Assembly (NCBI RefSeq): GCF_000209735.1
Contig: NC_021002.1
Span: 125,179 to 166,641, forward strand
Length of the DNA: 41,463 nt
From: Mycoplasmopsis fermentans PG18
Lineage (GTDB): Bacteria; Bacillota_I; Bacilli_A; Mycoplasmatales; Metamycoplasmataceae
Direction of reading: 5' to 3'
Under the pieces are notes generated by a model. That model was not told the DNA's origin, ran no database searches, and saw nothing but the letters and a program-made list of their open reading frames with translations. Position 1 is the first letter of the stretch. Each line of letters starts with the position of its first letter. This document shows, piece after piece, positions 8,660 to 18,308 of this stretch. The translations under genes and the position numbers were made by a program.

Positions 8660-10697
8660 AGCACACCTCCTTTGTTTTAAATAAATAGTTCCTATTGTGA
8701 CTTATTTCAATAAATAATGCTTCATCTTGATATTTCTTTATAGCCTTTTTCAATAATTCACAATTACTTGGATTAATATTTTCAAAGGCTTCATCAAGCA
8801 TGATTAAGTCATATTTTCTTACAAATAATTTTAGTAATAATAAAAGTTGTTTTTGTCCACTTGACAAATTGCTTCCATTACTAATTATGCTGCCATTTAA
8901 ATTAAAATTCATTTCTTCAAATATTTTGTATAGATCATATTTTTGAATATTATTATTCAATTCATTTTTATAATTTTCATTGTTACTTGTAATATATTCG
9001 AGAAAAGAAACATCTGGTAAATGGCTGGAAGAATTTATCAATATATTTTTACTTTGATAATTAATCAAATTTATTGAATCAAAATCAATATCATTAATCT
9101 TCATTTTTCCTAAATAACCTTTAAAACAGCCGTTTATAAAACTTAGCATAGTGGTTTTACCACTACCATTTTTACCATTTAATTGAATATTTTGGTCAAT
9201 CGTAAATGAAGGAATATTTAAAATATTTTTTCCGTTTTCGTAATAAAAATTAACATTTTCTAATTCAATTTTTTTAATTTTATCGATGAATAAACCAGTA
9301 TCTAAATTGCTTTTTTCGTCTAAATTTAAAACAAAATTTACTAAATTAACATTTCTTTTGATCATTGTTTGAGAAAGTAATAATGAGCTCATATTTAGCA
9401 TTGGATTAACAAAGAAATTTATTCCATTTAAGAACATCATTAGTGAACCAGTTGATAACTTATTTTTTAAAATAAAGAAGCTAGAAGCAAAAACAATAAT
9501 GGTTGAAAAGTTGCCAATAAAAAGATCATTTCAAAAGTTTTTAATATCATCTTTAGAAGCAAATGAATATTCTTTTTTCTTAAATTCCAACATGTTTTTA
9601 AATTGGTTTTTAGAAATAAATCTTGAATAATCTACATTATCCATTTCTTTTCAGGAATATATAAAATCAATATCTGATTTCATGCTGTTTAAATTTTTCT
9701 CCAAGAGATCTGGATAGTTTTTTTCTATTCAAAAATGATAAATAACATTACCTAATAAAACAACAATAGCAATACCAAACATAATTAAAAATAGAACATA
9801 ATTAATTCAAATCAATAAGATTGTTGAACCTATAAAAGAAAATATTTCACTTAAAAAAGTAAAGACAAAATTAGATTGAAATTCACATATTTCTTTTATA
9901 TAAGTAAGTCTTTTAAAGTAATCATTGCTTGTTAATTTAGATAAATAATTTGATGGCACTCTTTTTATTTTGTCAAAAAATGCTTTTGTTAAAGTAAACT
10001 CTAAATCGTTTTTTATTTTTTTAATAACATGATTTTTAAACAACCGATTAATAAACATCAGAATATTAATTCATAGGAAAAATACAAAAATAATAATCAA
10101 ATTATTTTTAAGATAATTAGGCAATATAAAATCAAAAACTATTTTTATAAAAAATGTTGATCCAAATGATAAAAACAATCCTAAAAGTGCTGAAATGAAT
10201 AAAGGATAAGTATATTTTTTAAATGAAAATAATGTGCTTATTTTATTATCAAGTGAATAGTTTTTATTTTTATTTTTTGATTTTTCTTCTTTTGGATCAA
10301 AAAATAGTATCACATTGGCAAATTCCTTAGCCAAGTCTTTCTTTTTAACTTTCATCTTGCGACCATAAGCTGGATCTTGAACAATAAAATAATTGTCCTT
10401 CATTTTTTCTAAAATTACATAATGGCTATATCCTTTTCTATTTAATAATAAAGCTATAGGCATATTTGAATTGTCCAAAGATTCAAGAGATTCAAAATCA
10501 CCTGTATAACTATTTAAATCGATATCGTGTTCAGAAGCTAATTTTTTAAGTGTTGAAATATTTACTCCTTCTGAAGAGTAAGTTGCCTTATTTTTAAAAT
10601 AATTAATATCAATGTAGTCATCATTATGTTTTGCCACAAAATACTGCAAAACATATAAACCACAGTCTTTTATATCTTCTTGTTTTTTTATTCTCAT
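8634..10697 (-). CDS. Peptidase-containing ABC exporter (C39 peptidase, TMD, NBD)
   Basis: 687-residue bacteriocin/peptide-type exporter. The N-terminal C39 peptidase has a complete catalytic set: Cys12 (K-D-C-G-L), His92 (G-Y-S-H-Y) and Asp108 (V-Q-D-P-A). Several transmembrane helices follow at about 165-440. The nucleotide-binding domain has Walker A N-G-K-N-G-S-G-K-T-T near 507-516, signature L-S-S-G-Q-K-Q near 611 and Walker B L-I-M-L-D-E-A. This family cleaves a leader after a double Gly while exporting the peptide. TGA is Trp at many positions, so a standard-code reading would split the gene. I found no candidate double-Gly precursor nearby, and the substrate is unknown. Confidence 0.9.
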
Positions 10698-10829
10698 AGC
10701 ACTTTAAACTTTCTTTTTTTTCTTTAGCAAACACAAAAAATGGAAAAATTTAGGAAAAAAGATAAATTTTTACCAAACTTTTCCAGAATTTTGCTTTATC
10801 ATTTAAAAATAGACACTAAGGAGGCTAAT

Positions 10830-11276
10830 ATGGCTAAAAAAAATATTATTGCTCTTGCTAGCGACCATGGTGGTTGCGAATTAAAAAATGAAATGCGCGA
10901 TTATGTAAAAAGTTTAGGTTATGAAGTTGTTGACTTAGGACCTGCGGATGGCTCAAAAAGTATTTCATATGCTGAACAAGGGCATAACCTAGCTAAATAT
11001 ATTGATGAACATAAAAACACAATTGGTTTAGGTTTTTGTGGTACAGGTTTAGGTATTTCATATGCCTTAAACCGTCATAAACACATTCGCGCAGCTAGAG
11101 TAGTTACAGTTGAAGATGCAAGGCTTGCTAAATTACATAATAATGCTAATGTTTTAGTTATGGGTGGTAGATATGTACCTTTTGCTGAAGCACAAGCTAT
11201 GTTTAACGAATACATTAAAACTGAATATGAAGGTGGCAGACACCAAGCAAGAATCGATCAAATCGATGAATTCTAA
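10830..11276 (+). CDS. rpiB: Ribose-5-phosphate isomerase B
   Basis: 148-residue sugar-phosphate isomerase of the non-oxidative pentose phosphate pathway. It shows A-S-D-H-G-G at the N-terminus, the catalytic-Cys motif G-F-C-G-T-G-L-G-I-S, and N-V-L-V-M-G-G-R. I place the start at 10830 rather than at the in-frame ATG at 10740 because AAGGAGG sits 8 nt upstream and the family begins here. It is divergent from the C39 exporter. A terminator follows directly, so it is probably monocistronic. RpiB-type enzymes can also act on galactose-6-phosphate (LacAB), but the sequence is not decisive. Confidence 0.93.
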   Translation: MAKKNIIALASDHGGCELKNEMRDYVKSLGYEVVDLGPADGSKSISYAEQGHNLAKYIDEHKNTIGLGFCGTGLGISYALNRHKHIRAARVVTVEDARLAKLHNNANVLVMGGRYVPFAEAQAMFNEYIKTEYEGGRHQARIDQIDEF

Positions 11277-11284
11277 TAATTTTT

Positions 11285-11312
11285 GTGGACTTAGTAAGTC
11301 CACTTTATTTTT
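11285..11312 (+). terminator. Rho-independent terminator of rpiB
   Basis: GTGGACTT and AAGTCCAC form an 8-bp stem (loop AGT), followed by TTTATTTTTT, 8 nt after the rpiB stop. Confidence 0.85.
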
Positions 11313-11329
11313 TATTATTCAGCTTTCTA

Positions 11330-11335
11330 TATAAT
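11330..11335 (+). promoter_or_regulatory. -10 box giving a probable leaderless yigZ-like transcript
   Basis: TATAAT ends 7 nt before the ATG at 11343, with no Shine-Dalgarno between. A transcript starting at the normal distance from this box would have practically no 5' leader. Confidence 0.6.
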
Positions 11336-11342
11336 AATAGAT

Positions 11343-11717
11343 ATGGAAAAAGCACTTTTATATGAAATCAAAAAATCAAAGTTTTATTCTTTAGCTTTTA
11401 ATGTGACTAGTAAGGAACAAATAAAAGAAGTAGAAGCTAATTTAAGAAAAGAATACAAGAAAGCAACTCATATTTGTCATGGTTATAGCTTTTTAAATAA
11501 TGGAGTGATCAATGCAGGCTTTAGCGATGATGGCGAACCTAATGGTACAGCCGGCAGACCAATTAGAGATCTTTTAATTATGCGCAAAATTAATAATGTT
11601 GTTGTTTTTGTAATTCGCTATTTTGGTGGAATTAAGTTGGGAGCCAACGGTTTAGCTAGAGCTTATATTAAAAGTGCAAACTTAGCTATAGAAGAATATA
11701 TAAAGGAGGGAGCCTAA
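11343..11717 (+). CDS. IMPACT/YigZ family protein (single domain)
   Basis: 124-residue protein with the UPF0029/Impact N-terminal signature: F-S-D-D-G-E-P-N-G-T-A-G-R-P, then R-Y-F-G-G-I-K-L-G at about residue 95. YigZ proteins are usually about 200 residues with a second ferredoxin-like domain, which is missing here. The family is linked to translation control, but its biochemical role is not settled. It is followed one base later by coaE, whose ribosome binding site (AAAGGAGGGAG) lies in the last codons of this gene, so the pair is an operon. Confidence 0.85.
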   Translation: MEKALLYEIKKSKFYSLAFNVTSKEQIKEVEANLRKEYKKATHICHGYSFLNNGVINAGFSDDGEPNGTAGRPIRDLLIMRKINNVVVFVIRYFGGIKLGANGLARAYIKSANLAIEEYIKEGA

Positions 11718-11718
11718 A

Positions 11719-12291
11719 ATGATTGCTTTAATTGGTCAAATTGCCGTGGGAAAGAGTACTTTTTTAGAAAATTTTAAGAAATTAGGTCTTAAAACTTTTA
11801 ATTGTGACGAGTTTATTAATCGTGAATATCAAAAAAATGGCAAAATTTACCACAAAATTAATCAAGAATTAGGTGATTTTTTAAATGATAAAAATGGTAT
11901 AAGTAAGGAAAAAATTAAACTTTGAATTGACCAAAAAGCACATAATTTGGGAGAATTGGAAAAAATCATTTATCCTTTAATTTTTGAAGAAATAAAAGAT
12001 GGAAATTTTTTCATTGTTGAGATACCAAATTTATTGCCAAAAAATTTTAAATTTATTTCTTTGTTTTCTGCAGTTTTGTGCTTAGAAACTAGCCAAAAAA
12101 ATAGGTTAAAAAATTTTAAAAAACGTAATGTGGATAAAACTAAAATTAAGGCAATAGATGAAAAAAACAACCCTTTTTCGATAAAAAATCAACTTTTTGG
12201 GTCTATACCAATTGTGGATTTCTATGGGCATAACTTCACTAATAATGAAAATATTTTAGATTTTTTAAAACTTCTATTTTTTATCTCATAA
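11719..12291 (+). CDS. coaE: Dephospho-CoA kinase (divergent)
   Basis: 190-residue P-loop kinase for the last step of coenzyme A synthesis (dephospho-CoA + ATP). The P-loop is G-Q-I-A-V-G-K-S-T at residues 6-14, followed by F-N-C-D-E-F-I (the family D at the end of strand 2) and a lid region containing K-K-R-N. The C-terminal half is poorly conserved, as often in mycoplasmas. One TGA (11923-11925) is Trp. The position before dnaB/dnaI-like genes agrees with the Firmicute coaE neighbourhood. Confidence 0.82.
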
Positions 12292-12340
12292 AATAAGAGC
12301 AAACAAGGTCAAAAATGACCAAAAAAATAGGAGGTAAAAA

Positions 12341-13303
12341 ATGCTAAAAAATATTCCTTACGCATTCTTCAGAATCAAACATTCTTCATCAGTTAGTGGA
12401 GAAGATTTAAAAAACTTACGCAAGTTTTACGCTCCTATTTTAGGTAGTGATGCAATTTTGCTTTATGAATACCTTAGAGATCTATCATTTTCTCAATCTC
12501 CAGAAACTGGTTTTTATGACTATGATAGCCTTACTTATCTATTAAATATGGATGTAAATAAACTAAATCAAGCACGTATAAAATTAGAATCTGTATCTTT
12601 AATTTCTACTTTTATAGATGAGTTTAATCGCAAAACACTTTTTGTTATTGAAAAACCACTTGATAATACAGGTTTCAAAAAGAATTTAATTCTAGCAAAC
12701 AAACTCATTAGTATTATTGGTAGCAAAAACTTTGAAAGATTAGTTGGACGTGAAAGAAATATTTATTTAAGTAAAGCTTCAAATCTTTTGGATGCTTCAG
12801 CTTCTTTTGAAGAAGTTTTTCCTGAACCAAGTGAAGAATTAACTATTACTTTTTCACATGAGGTTGACTCAAGTATGATTAAAACTCAAGAAATAGTTGA
12901 AGAAATTCAAACCAAATTGTCACTTAATACTTTTGATTATCCTAATCCTTATGAAGCAATACTTAAAACTGATTCAAGATACTTCTATTCTCAAATTAGT
13001 CACAAAATACCACGTCAAAGTGTTTTAGATTTAATTAAAGAAAGTAGAGCAGCTGGCTTAGGTGATCCTTGCTTAAACTTAGTATTCTTTTATTCAAATG
13101 AAATAAATAATTGCATAAATACCAATTATGTGGGTAAAATTATTAAGGATTTAATTAAAAAAGAAATCTTCTCATTTGAAGCAATTGAAAATTATTTAGA
13201 TGACATACTTAAAGTTAAAAACAGAATTGCAGTTTCAAAAATTAATTTATATAAAGCTACCTATTTAGAATCACTTCAAAGAGAAGACAACAACAATATT
13301 TAA
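12341..13303 (+). CDS. DnaB/DnaD-like replication initiation and membrane attachment protein
   Basis: 320-residue protein that starts after AGGAGGTAAAAA. It resembles the Bacillus-type DnaB helicase loader: an N-terminal winged-helix-like region (A-P-I-L-G-S-D-A at about 30, followed by R-K-L/K-L-E-S-V-S helices) and a C-terminal DDBH2-like helical domain around residues 200-290 (N-P-Y-E-A-I-L, then I-K-D-L-I-K-K-E-I-F-S). It precedes a DnaI-like ATPase by 13 nt, which is the same gene pair as in Bacillus (dnaB-dnaI). The identification is by length, order and partial motifs, not by strong residues. Confidence 0.75.
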   Translation: MLKNIPYAFFRIKHSSSVSGEDLKNLRKFYAPILGSDAILLYEYLRDLSFSQSPETGFYDYDSLTYLLNMDVNKLNQARIKLESVSLISTFIDEFNRKTLFVIEKPLDNTGFKKNLILANKLISIIGSKNFERLVGRERNIYLSKASNLLDASASFEEVFPEPSEELTITFSHEVDSSMIKTQEIVEEIQTKLSLNTFDYPNPYEAILKTDSRYFYSQISHKIPRQSVLDLIKESRAAGLGDPCLNLVFFYSNEINNCINTNYVGKIIKDLIKKEIFSFEAIENYLDDILKVKNRIAVSKINLYKATYLESLQREDNNNI

Positions 13304-13316
13304 TGGAGTAATTATT

Positions 13317-14210
13317 ATGGCAGCAAAAGAAGAAATTAAAAATGAGTTATTTTTTAATTCCAAGGCTGAATTTGAAAACAAGGCACTTGAAATAATGCAT
13401 GGCCATCCGCAACTAGAAGCATTAATTCAAGCTAACAATATTACAAATGAAGAAATTTTGGAAAACTTATTTACATTTATTAATATTAAAGAATCATTGG
13501 ATAATTCTCAAATTTATCCATGGATTTTTTCTATTTCAAGAAAAAATGAAAAATTAGTTTTTAAAAAGATTGCTGCAAAAAATGAATACAAATCAGTTGT
13601 TACACGACACATCAATTTATGATTAACTCAAATTTGCGAACCTAATCCAGAAGCTAGACTTGATCGTATTCGCCTCTCTTCTGCTCAAAGAAAAGAAATG
13701 TTTGAATATATTAATCATCTAAAAGTTGCAATAGCTAAAAAGAAACAAAAAGGACTAAAAGGCATTTATGTCTATGGAGCTAACAACACTGGCAAAACTT
13801 ACATTGCTAGTGCAATAGCCAACGAATTTGCAGCTGAAGGTATTTCATCAGTTTATTTAACAACCAGTGCTTTATATTCATTCTTAATTTCAAACATGGG
13901 TAGCAATGCTACAAATGCTAATGCAGTTATTGACATAATTAACAAACTCAAAAAAGTTAATGCATTAATTATTGACGAAATTGGTTTAGAAAAAAATAAC
14001 TACTGATTCAGACTCCAAGTATTAATGGAGATAATCGAAAGCAGAATCGCAAATAATAAAATTACATTTTTCTTCAGTGGCATGAACAAAAAAGAATTTG
14101 AATCTTACTACCATGATCAACTTAAAAGAGAGCCTTACAAAGTTAAAACTTTTACTTCTCGAATTCTTAATAACACACTTGAATTTTGCATTGATGAAAT
14201 TGAAAAATAA
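13317..14210 (+). CDS. dnaI: DnaI-like primosomal AAA+ ATPase (helicase loader)
   Basis: 297-residue protein with an N-terminal helical region (1-120) and a C-terminal AAA+ domain. The Walker A is Y-G-A-N-N-T-G-K-T-Y near residue 155-165 and Walker B is A-L-I-I-D-E-I-G. In the Firmicute model it loads the replicative helicase together with DnaB and DnaD. A GGAG lies 8 nt before the start. TGA codons at about 13620 and 14005 are Trp. Its terminator (14222-14240) has been hit by an IS insertion that left the hairpin in place and duplicated it. Confidence 0.85.
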
Positions 14211-14221
14211 TAAAAATTAAA

Positions 14222-14240
14222 AAAGACCATTGTGGTCTTT
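14222..14240 (+). repeat. Left 19-bp target duplication, also the dnaI-like terminator hairpin
   Basis: AAAGACCATTGTGGTCTTT: an 8-bp stem with a 3-base loop. The identical 19 bp occur at 15608-15626 on the other side of the IS. Here the hairpin is followed by the IS (G at 14241) rather than by its T-run, so only part of the terminator function remains on this side. Confidence 0.92.
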
Positions 14241-14287
14241 GCTACATTGTAATCTGAAACTTTACACATTTTAGATAAAATCTATAA

Positions 14288-14320
14288 TGGGTGAAGTTTT
14301 TTTATAAAAAAAGTCACCCA
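14288..14320 (+). repeat. Long hairpin between the IS left end and the transposase start
   Basis: TGGGTGA and TCACCCA flank T7/A7 tracts, giving an almost uninterrupted stem with one mismatch. The same structure is in copies 1 and 3. On either strand it looks like a terminator, so it could shield the transposase from read-through transcription. Confidence 0.7.
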
Positions 14321-14348
14321 AGGAGTATTTGGCGACTGTCATGAAGAA

Positions 14349-15386
14349 ATGCAAAAAAAATTATCATGAAATGAACGCATTATTCTTGAATACTTACTTT
14401 GAACAACTAATTATAGTATAACAAAAATATTAGGTTATTCAAGAACAACTATTAATAATGAAATAAAAAATAATTCTACTTTTTGGGGTTATTTTGCTTT
14501 ATATGCAATTGAAAAAACAATTACAAGAGAAAAGTGAAAAAATCATTTTAAATTTTTAAACAATTTAAATAAATATAAAGAATTTTCTTCTTTATTTAAA
14601 AAAGAATATGATGGCAAAATGTGGACTGTCAAATTAACAATTGAAAAAATAAAAAATCTTTATCCTAATATTGATGTTCCTTCTTTTAAAACAGTCTACA
14701 ATTGAATAAAAAGTGGTTATTGAATTTTGAACTGAAAAGGTTTATTAAGAAAAGTCTACAAAAAAGATGGAAAAAGAGAGAAACAAAGCGCTGCTAGAAG
14801 ACTGGTTGGTGCACGTTATGTAAGACCTTTTTGATCTAGACCGACAAACATAAATGAAAGAAAAGAATTTGGTCATTGGGAAATAGACCTTATTGTAGGC
14901 AAGAGTAAAGGCACACATTGTCATTTACTTAGTTTTACCGAAAGAGTCTCTAGATATGGGTTTTTGGTAAAAATTCCTAATAAAAATCAATGAAATTTAA
15001 ATTTGTATTTATGGAATCTTATTTGAAAACATAAATTAAATGTTAAATCTATAACTCAGGATAATGGATTAGAATTTTCAACATTATTTTTCATTGGATA
15101 TAAACTAAAAATTTTTATATATAAAGCTGATCCATATGCTTCTTTTCAAATGGACTCAAATGAAAATTTCAATGGTTTAGTTAGAAGATTTTTTAAGAAA
15201 AAAACTAATTTTGATGATATTAATGAAGAAGAAACTCTAAAAGTACAAAATGAAATAAACAATCGTCCAAGAGAAATTTTTGGATATTTATCTGCTTTGG
15301 AAATGTACGAAAAATTGAATGCAGAAAATCCTTGAAATTCAACAGGTATTGACAAAGTATTATATGGAAAACAAAAGAGAAACTAA
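14349..15386 (+). CDS. IS30-family transposase (copy 2, with a 3-codon gap in the HTH)
   Basis: 345 residues from the ATG at 14349, which sits just before an A8 run and is the only ATG in frame with the N-terminal HTH. The N-terminus is M-Q-K-K-L-S-W-N-E-R. DDE residues are all present: D in H-W-E-I-D-L, D in T-Q-D-N-G-L-E-F, and E in E-N-F-N-G-L-V-R-R. Compared with copies 1 and 3, nine bases are missing at about 14430, removing I-A-K from the helix-turn-helix (S-I-T-K-I-L-G-Y instead of S-I-T-K-I-A-K-I-L-G-Y). The catalytic part is intact, but DNA recognition may be damaged. TGA is used for Trp at many positions. Confidence 0.9.
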
Positions 15387-15501
15387 GAAAGTAACAAAAA
15401 TAGAAATTTGTTTTTCAAAAAAATATGAAAATTAAAATAATATTTTAGAAAGAGCAACAAGTCGCCAAATATTTTAGGGAGGACTAATGCCCTCACTTTT
15501 A

Positions 15502-15519
15502 TTTGTCCTGACGGACAAA
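15502..15519 (+). terminator. Terminator-like hairpin downstream of the transposase gene
   Basis: TTTGTCC-TGAC-GGACAAA followed by AAAAT, with T-rich sequence on the other side, so it could work in both directions. A second hairpin, GGAATATCG-ACATG-CGATATTCC (15548-15570), lies between this one and the right IS end. Both are inside the element. Confidence 0.55.
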
Positions 15520-15607
15520 AAATAATAACAATATTAATAATTAAAAAGGAATATCGACATGCGATATTCCAAATTTCTAGGTGTAAACTTACAGATTACA
15601 ATCTAGG

Positions 15608-15630
15608 AAAGACCATTGTGGTCTTTTTTA
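15608..15630 (+). terminator. Right target duplication and reconstituted bidirectional terminator
   Basis: The 19-bp palindrome repeated from 14222-14240, here followed by TTTTTT. It therefore keeps a full terminator and ends transcription leaving the IS. On the minus strand it lies just downstream of the apt stop codon (15665) and could terminate the rimP-apt operon. Confidence 0.8.
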
Positions 15631-15664
15631 CATACATTTTAAATTTATGTAACATAAATTATTT

Positions 15665-16180
15665 TTAAAATTTAACTAAGGAAACTATTTCAATATCATT
15701 ATCTTTAGTGATTAATTGTCTACCATTAAGATCTACTAATTCAAGAAGTAAAATAACTTTTTTAACAATTGCACCTTGTTCTTCTAATAGTTTTATAATA
15801 GCTTTAGTTGTTCCACCCGTTGCTAAAACATCATCAATAATTGCAACTGTTTGACCTTTTTTAATAAACCCTTTTTGAATTTGTAAAACATTATTTCCAT
15901 ATTCCAAATCGTAACTTTTTGAAATAACATCACCAGGTAATTTTCCTGGTTTTCTAACCATAATAAATGGTTTCTTCAAGAATGCTGCAGTAGGCGTGCC
16001 AAATAAAAATCCTCTCGCATCTGGTCCAACAATAACATCAACATCTTGAGCTAATTTTGCCATTTCTGTGATTGTATAATTTAATGCTTTACCATTTGCC
16101 AATAATGGTGAAATATCTTTAAACATTATGCCTGTTTTAGGAAAATTTTCAATATCTCGAATATATTTTTTTAAATCCAT
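15665..16180 (-). CDS. apt: Adenine phosphoribosyltransferase
   Basis: 171-residue purine salvage enzyme (adenine + PRPP to AMP). The PRPP motif is A-I-I-D-D-V-L-A-T-G-G-T-T, and the N-terminal F-P-K-T-G-I-M-F-K-D is typical. Length is normal. It starts 29 nt after the infB stop with AATAGGT before the ATG, so it is probably the last gene of the rimP operon. A weak TATAAA in the gap could add a promoter. Confidence 0.95.
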   Translation of the reverse strand: MDLKKYIRDIENFPKTGIMFKDISPLLANGKALNYTITEMAKLAQDVDVIVGPDARGFLFGTPTAAFLKKPFIMVRKPGKLPGDVISKSYDLEYGNNVLQIQKGFIKKGQTVAIIDDVLATGGTTKAIIKLLEEQGAIVKKVILLLELVDLNGRQLITKDNDIEIVSLVKF

Positions 16181-16209
16181 AATTTTACCTATTTGCCTTT
16201 TTTATAGTC

Positions 16210-18015
16210 TTATAAAGATACTGGAACATCTTCAAAGAATTCTAAAATATCATCTTCCTTGATATCATCAAACTTCTTAATGTGAGTACCAAAATCTTTA
16301 CCTTTCTCAACTTCTTTTGAATCATTTAATTCACGTTTAAGTGTTTCAATTACACCATCATGAATCATTTTTCTGCCTCTAAAAACTTTAACTTTACAAT
16401 TAGCTTTTACAACGCCTTCATCCATCATACATCCAGCAATTGCTCCAACTTTTGAATAGAAGAAAACTTTGATAATATGAGCTGATCCGATTTTCTTTTC
16501 TTCATAAACAACTGCTTTTTGACCCTTAAGGTGAGCTTCCATATCTTCAATAATTTTGTAAATAACAGAATAATTAACAATTGTAATTCCCGAATGTTTT
16601 GCACTTTGCTTAATAGCTGCAGATGGCTTAACATTGAAAGTTATAATCCTTGCATCTGAGGCTTGAGCTAATAATAAGTCAGCATTTGTTATTTGTCCCG
16701 CTTGAGCGCCAATAACTTTAATCATTGCTTCATCATTACACATGCCATCTATTTTGCCTTTGATAGCTTCAGCTGTTCCTTGAACATCTGATCTAATGAT
16801 TACATTAAATACCTTTTTGCCAATTTCAATTTCTGAAGTTTGGCTCTTGTCATATAAAGCTCTGTTCTTATCGATTTGAGCTTTTTCTTCAGCTAATTTT
16901 TTAGCAAATTTTTCATCTTGAAAACCAATAAATCTATCACCTGCAAGTGGTGAATTATTTAATCCAGTAACAACAACTGGTGTTCCAGGGTGAGCATGTT
17001 CCATTTGTTTTCCAGTAGCATCTTTTAATGAACGCACACGCCCATAACTTGAGCCAGCTACAATAAAGTCTCCTTTATATAAGCTACCGTTTTCAACAAT
17101 TAAAGTTGAAACAACACCAACACCTTTATCTATTTTACTTTCAATAACAGTACCAACTGGATATCTTGAACGGTTGGCTTTTAAATCCAATAATTGAGCA
17201 AGTAAACTAATTGCTTCAAATAAATCTTCAATACCTTGACCTTTTAAAGCAGAACCAGTTACCATTTGAACGTCACCACCATATTCTTCAACAATAACGT
17301 TGCATTCAGCTAATTCTCTTTTAATTCTTTCAAGATCCTTATTTGGTTTATCTATTTTATTTACAAAAACAACGATAGGAACATCAGCTGCTTTTGCGTG
17401 GTCAATAGCTTCTCTAGTTTGTGGCATAACACCATCATCAGCAGCTACTACTAAAATAATAATGTCTGTAATTTTAGCTCCACGTGAACGCATTTCAGTA
17501 AATGCTTCATGTCCAGGAGTGTCAATAAATGTAATTTTGTTGCCTTTGTAAACTACTTGGTAAGCACCAGTATGTTGAGTAATACCACTACTTTCAGTTT
17601 CAGCAACTTTAGTTTTTCTAATAAAGTCAATTAATGTAGTTTTTCCGTGATCAACATGACCCATAACTGTAATAATTGGAGGTCTTTTTACTAATGATTT
17701 TTCATCATCTTCAAATTTAACTGCATGCAAAAAATTTGCAGCATCAATGTTTTGTTCTTTTCTAAAGTCAAGTCCTCTTTCCATACATACTTCAGCAATT
17801 TCTTCTTCATCAAGTACGTAGTTAATTTGATAAAGCTTTCCTTTCATCAAAAATCACTTGATCAAATCATTGGCATTCATACCAATTTTTTGTGCAAATT
17901 CTCCTAATGGCATTTTGTTTGTAAAAATGAAAACACCATTCTTAACTTCAGTTTTAATATCTGAAAGTTGGTTCTTGACTTCATCAACGTTACTTATTCT
18001 GTTCTTTCTAGGCAT
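16210..18015 (-). CDS. infB: Translation initiation factor IF-2
   Basis: 601-residue GTPase that places initiator tRNA on the 30S subunit. A short N-terminal IF2-N domain (about 1-55) is followed by the G domain with G1 G-H-V-D-H-G-K-T-T near residue 119, D-T-P-G-H-E and N-K-I-D-K, then the II-III-IV domains. It lacks the long charged N-terminus of E. coli IF-2, as usual in mollicutes. The start at 18015 has GGAGG upstream and overlaps the rnpM stop by 22 nt. TGA at 17851-17853 is Trp (I-K-W-F-L-M), so the protein begins 55 residues upstream of a standard-code reading. Confidence 0.96.
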
Positions 18016-18308
18016 TTTGCGTCCTCCAATTCTTTTTCTATTTTGTCATATACTTCACGATCAACAGCAGTTCTAAAAGCACGATTAAGTCCTTTATGCT
18101 TTTTTAAGTTTTCTCAATTCTCTCTTGTAGGTATAAAGTAACAACCTCGTCCCTTTTTGACTCTATTAATATCTAGTGTAATTATATTGTTTTTTTTATC
18201 AAAATCAAATCTAACCAATTCTTCAACTGGTTTTATAAGACCTGTGATGATGCACTTCCGAGTAAAATTGGAATTAATTTTTGTTAAATTATTTGTTTTC
18301 TTCTTCAT
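17994..18308 (-). CDS. rnpM: RNase P modulator RnpM (YlxR family)
   Basis: 104-residue basic protein with the YlxR fold: R-K-C-I-I-T-G near the N-terminus, L-V-R-F-D-F, D-I-N-R-V and G-R-G-C-Y-F. In Bacillus YlxR/RnpM binds RNase P and modulates its activity. It lies between nusA and infB as in most Firmicutes. The ATG at 18308 is inside the end of nusA (20-nt overlap), and its own 3' end overlaps the infB start. TGA encodes Trp once, in N-W-E-N-L. Confidence 0.9.

Larger units (their letters stand above)
14241..15607 (+). mobile_element. IS30-family (IS1630-like) element, complete copy 2
   Basis: 1367 bp with imperfect terminal inverted repeats of about 27 bp: left GCTACATTGTAATCTGAAAC, right end read inwards CCTAGATTGTAATCTGTAAG. 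It is flanked by 19-bp direct repeats that are themselves palindromic. IS1630 of M. fermentans is described as an IS30-type element that targets and duplicates inverted repeats of variable length, which fits. A hairpin (14288-14320) precedes the transposase gene. About 220 bp of non-coding sequence with two further hairpins follow it. Confidence 0.95.

Noticed and set aside
10740-10829. Upstream in-frame ATG for rpiB
   Set aside because: It would add 30 residues with no family match, and the strong AAGGAGG site is placed for the ATG at 10830.
12307-12320. Small hairpin GGTCA-AAAA-TGACC before the dnaB-like gene
   Set aside because: Only 5 bp and followed by A rather than T on the coding strand; too weak to call a terminator or attenuator.
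14291-14348. GTG at 14291 as transposase start (V-K-F-F-Y-K-K)
   Set aside because: The A8 run puts this frame out of register with the helix-turn-helix; the ATG at 14349 is in frame.
16425-16634. Minus-strand ORF inside infB in another frame
   Set aside because: Fully within infB, Leu/Ser-rich shadow without a start site.
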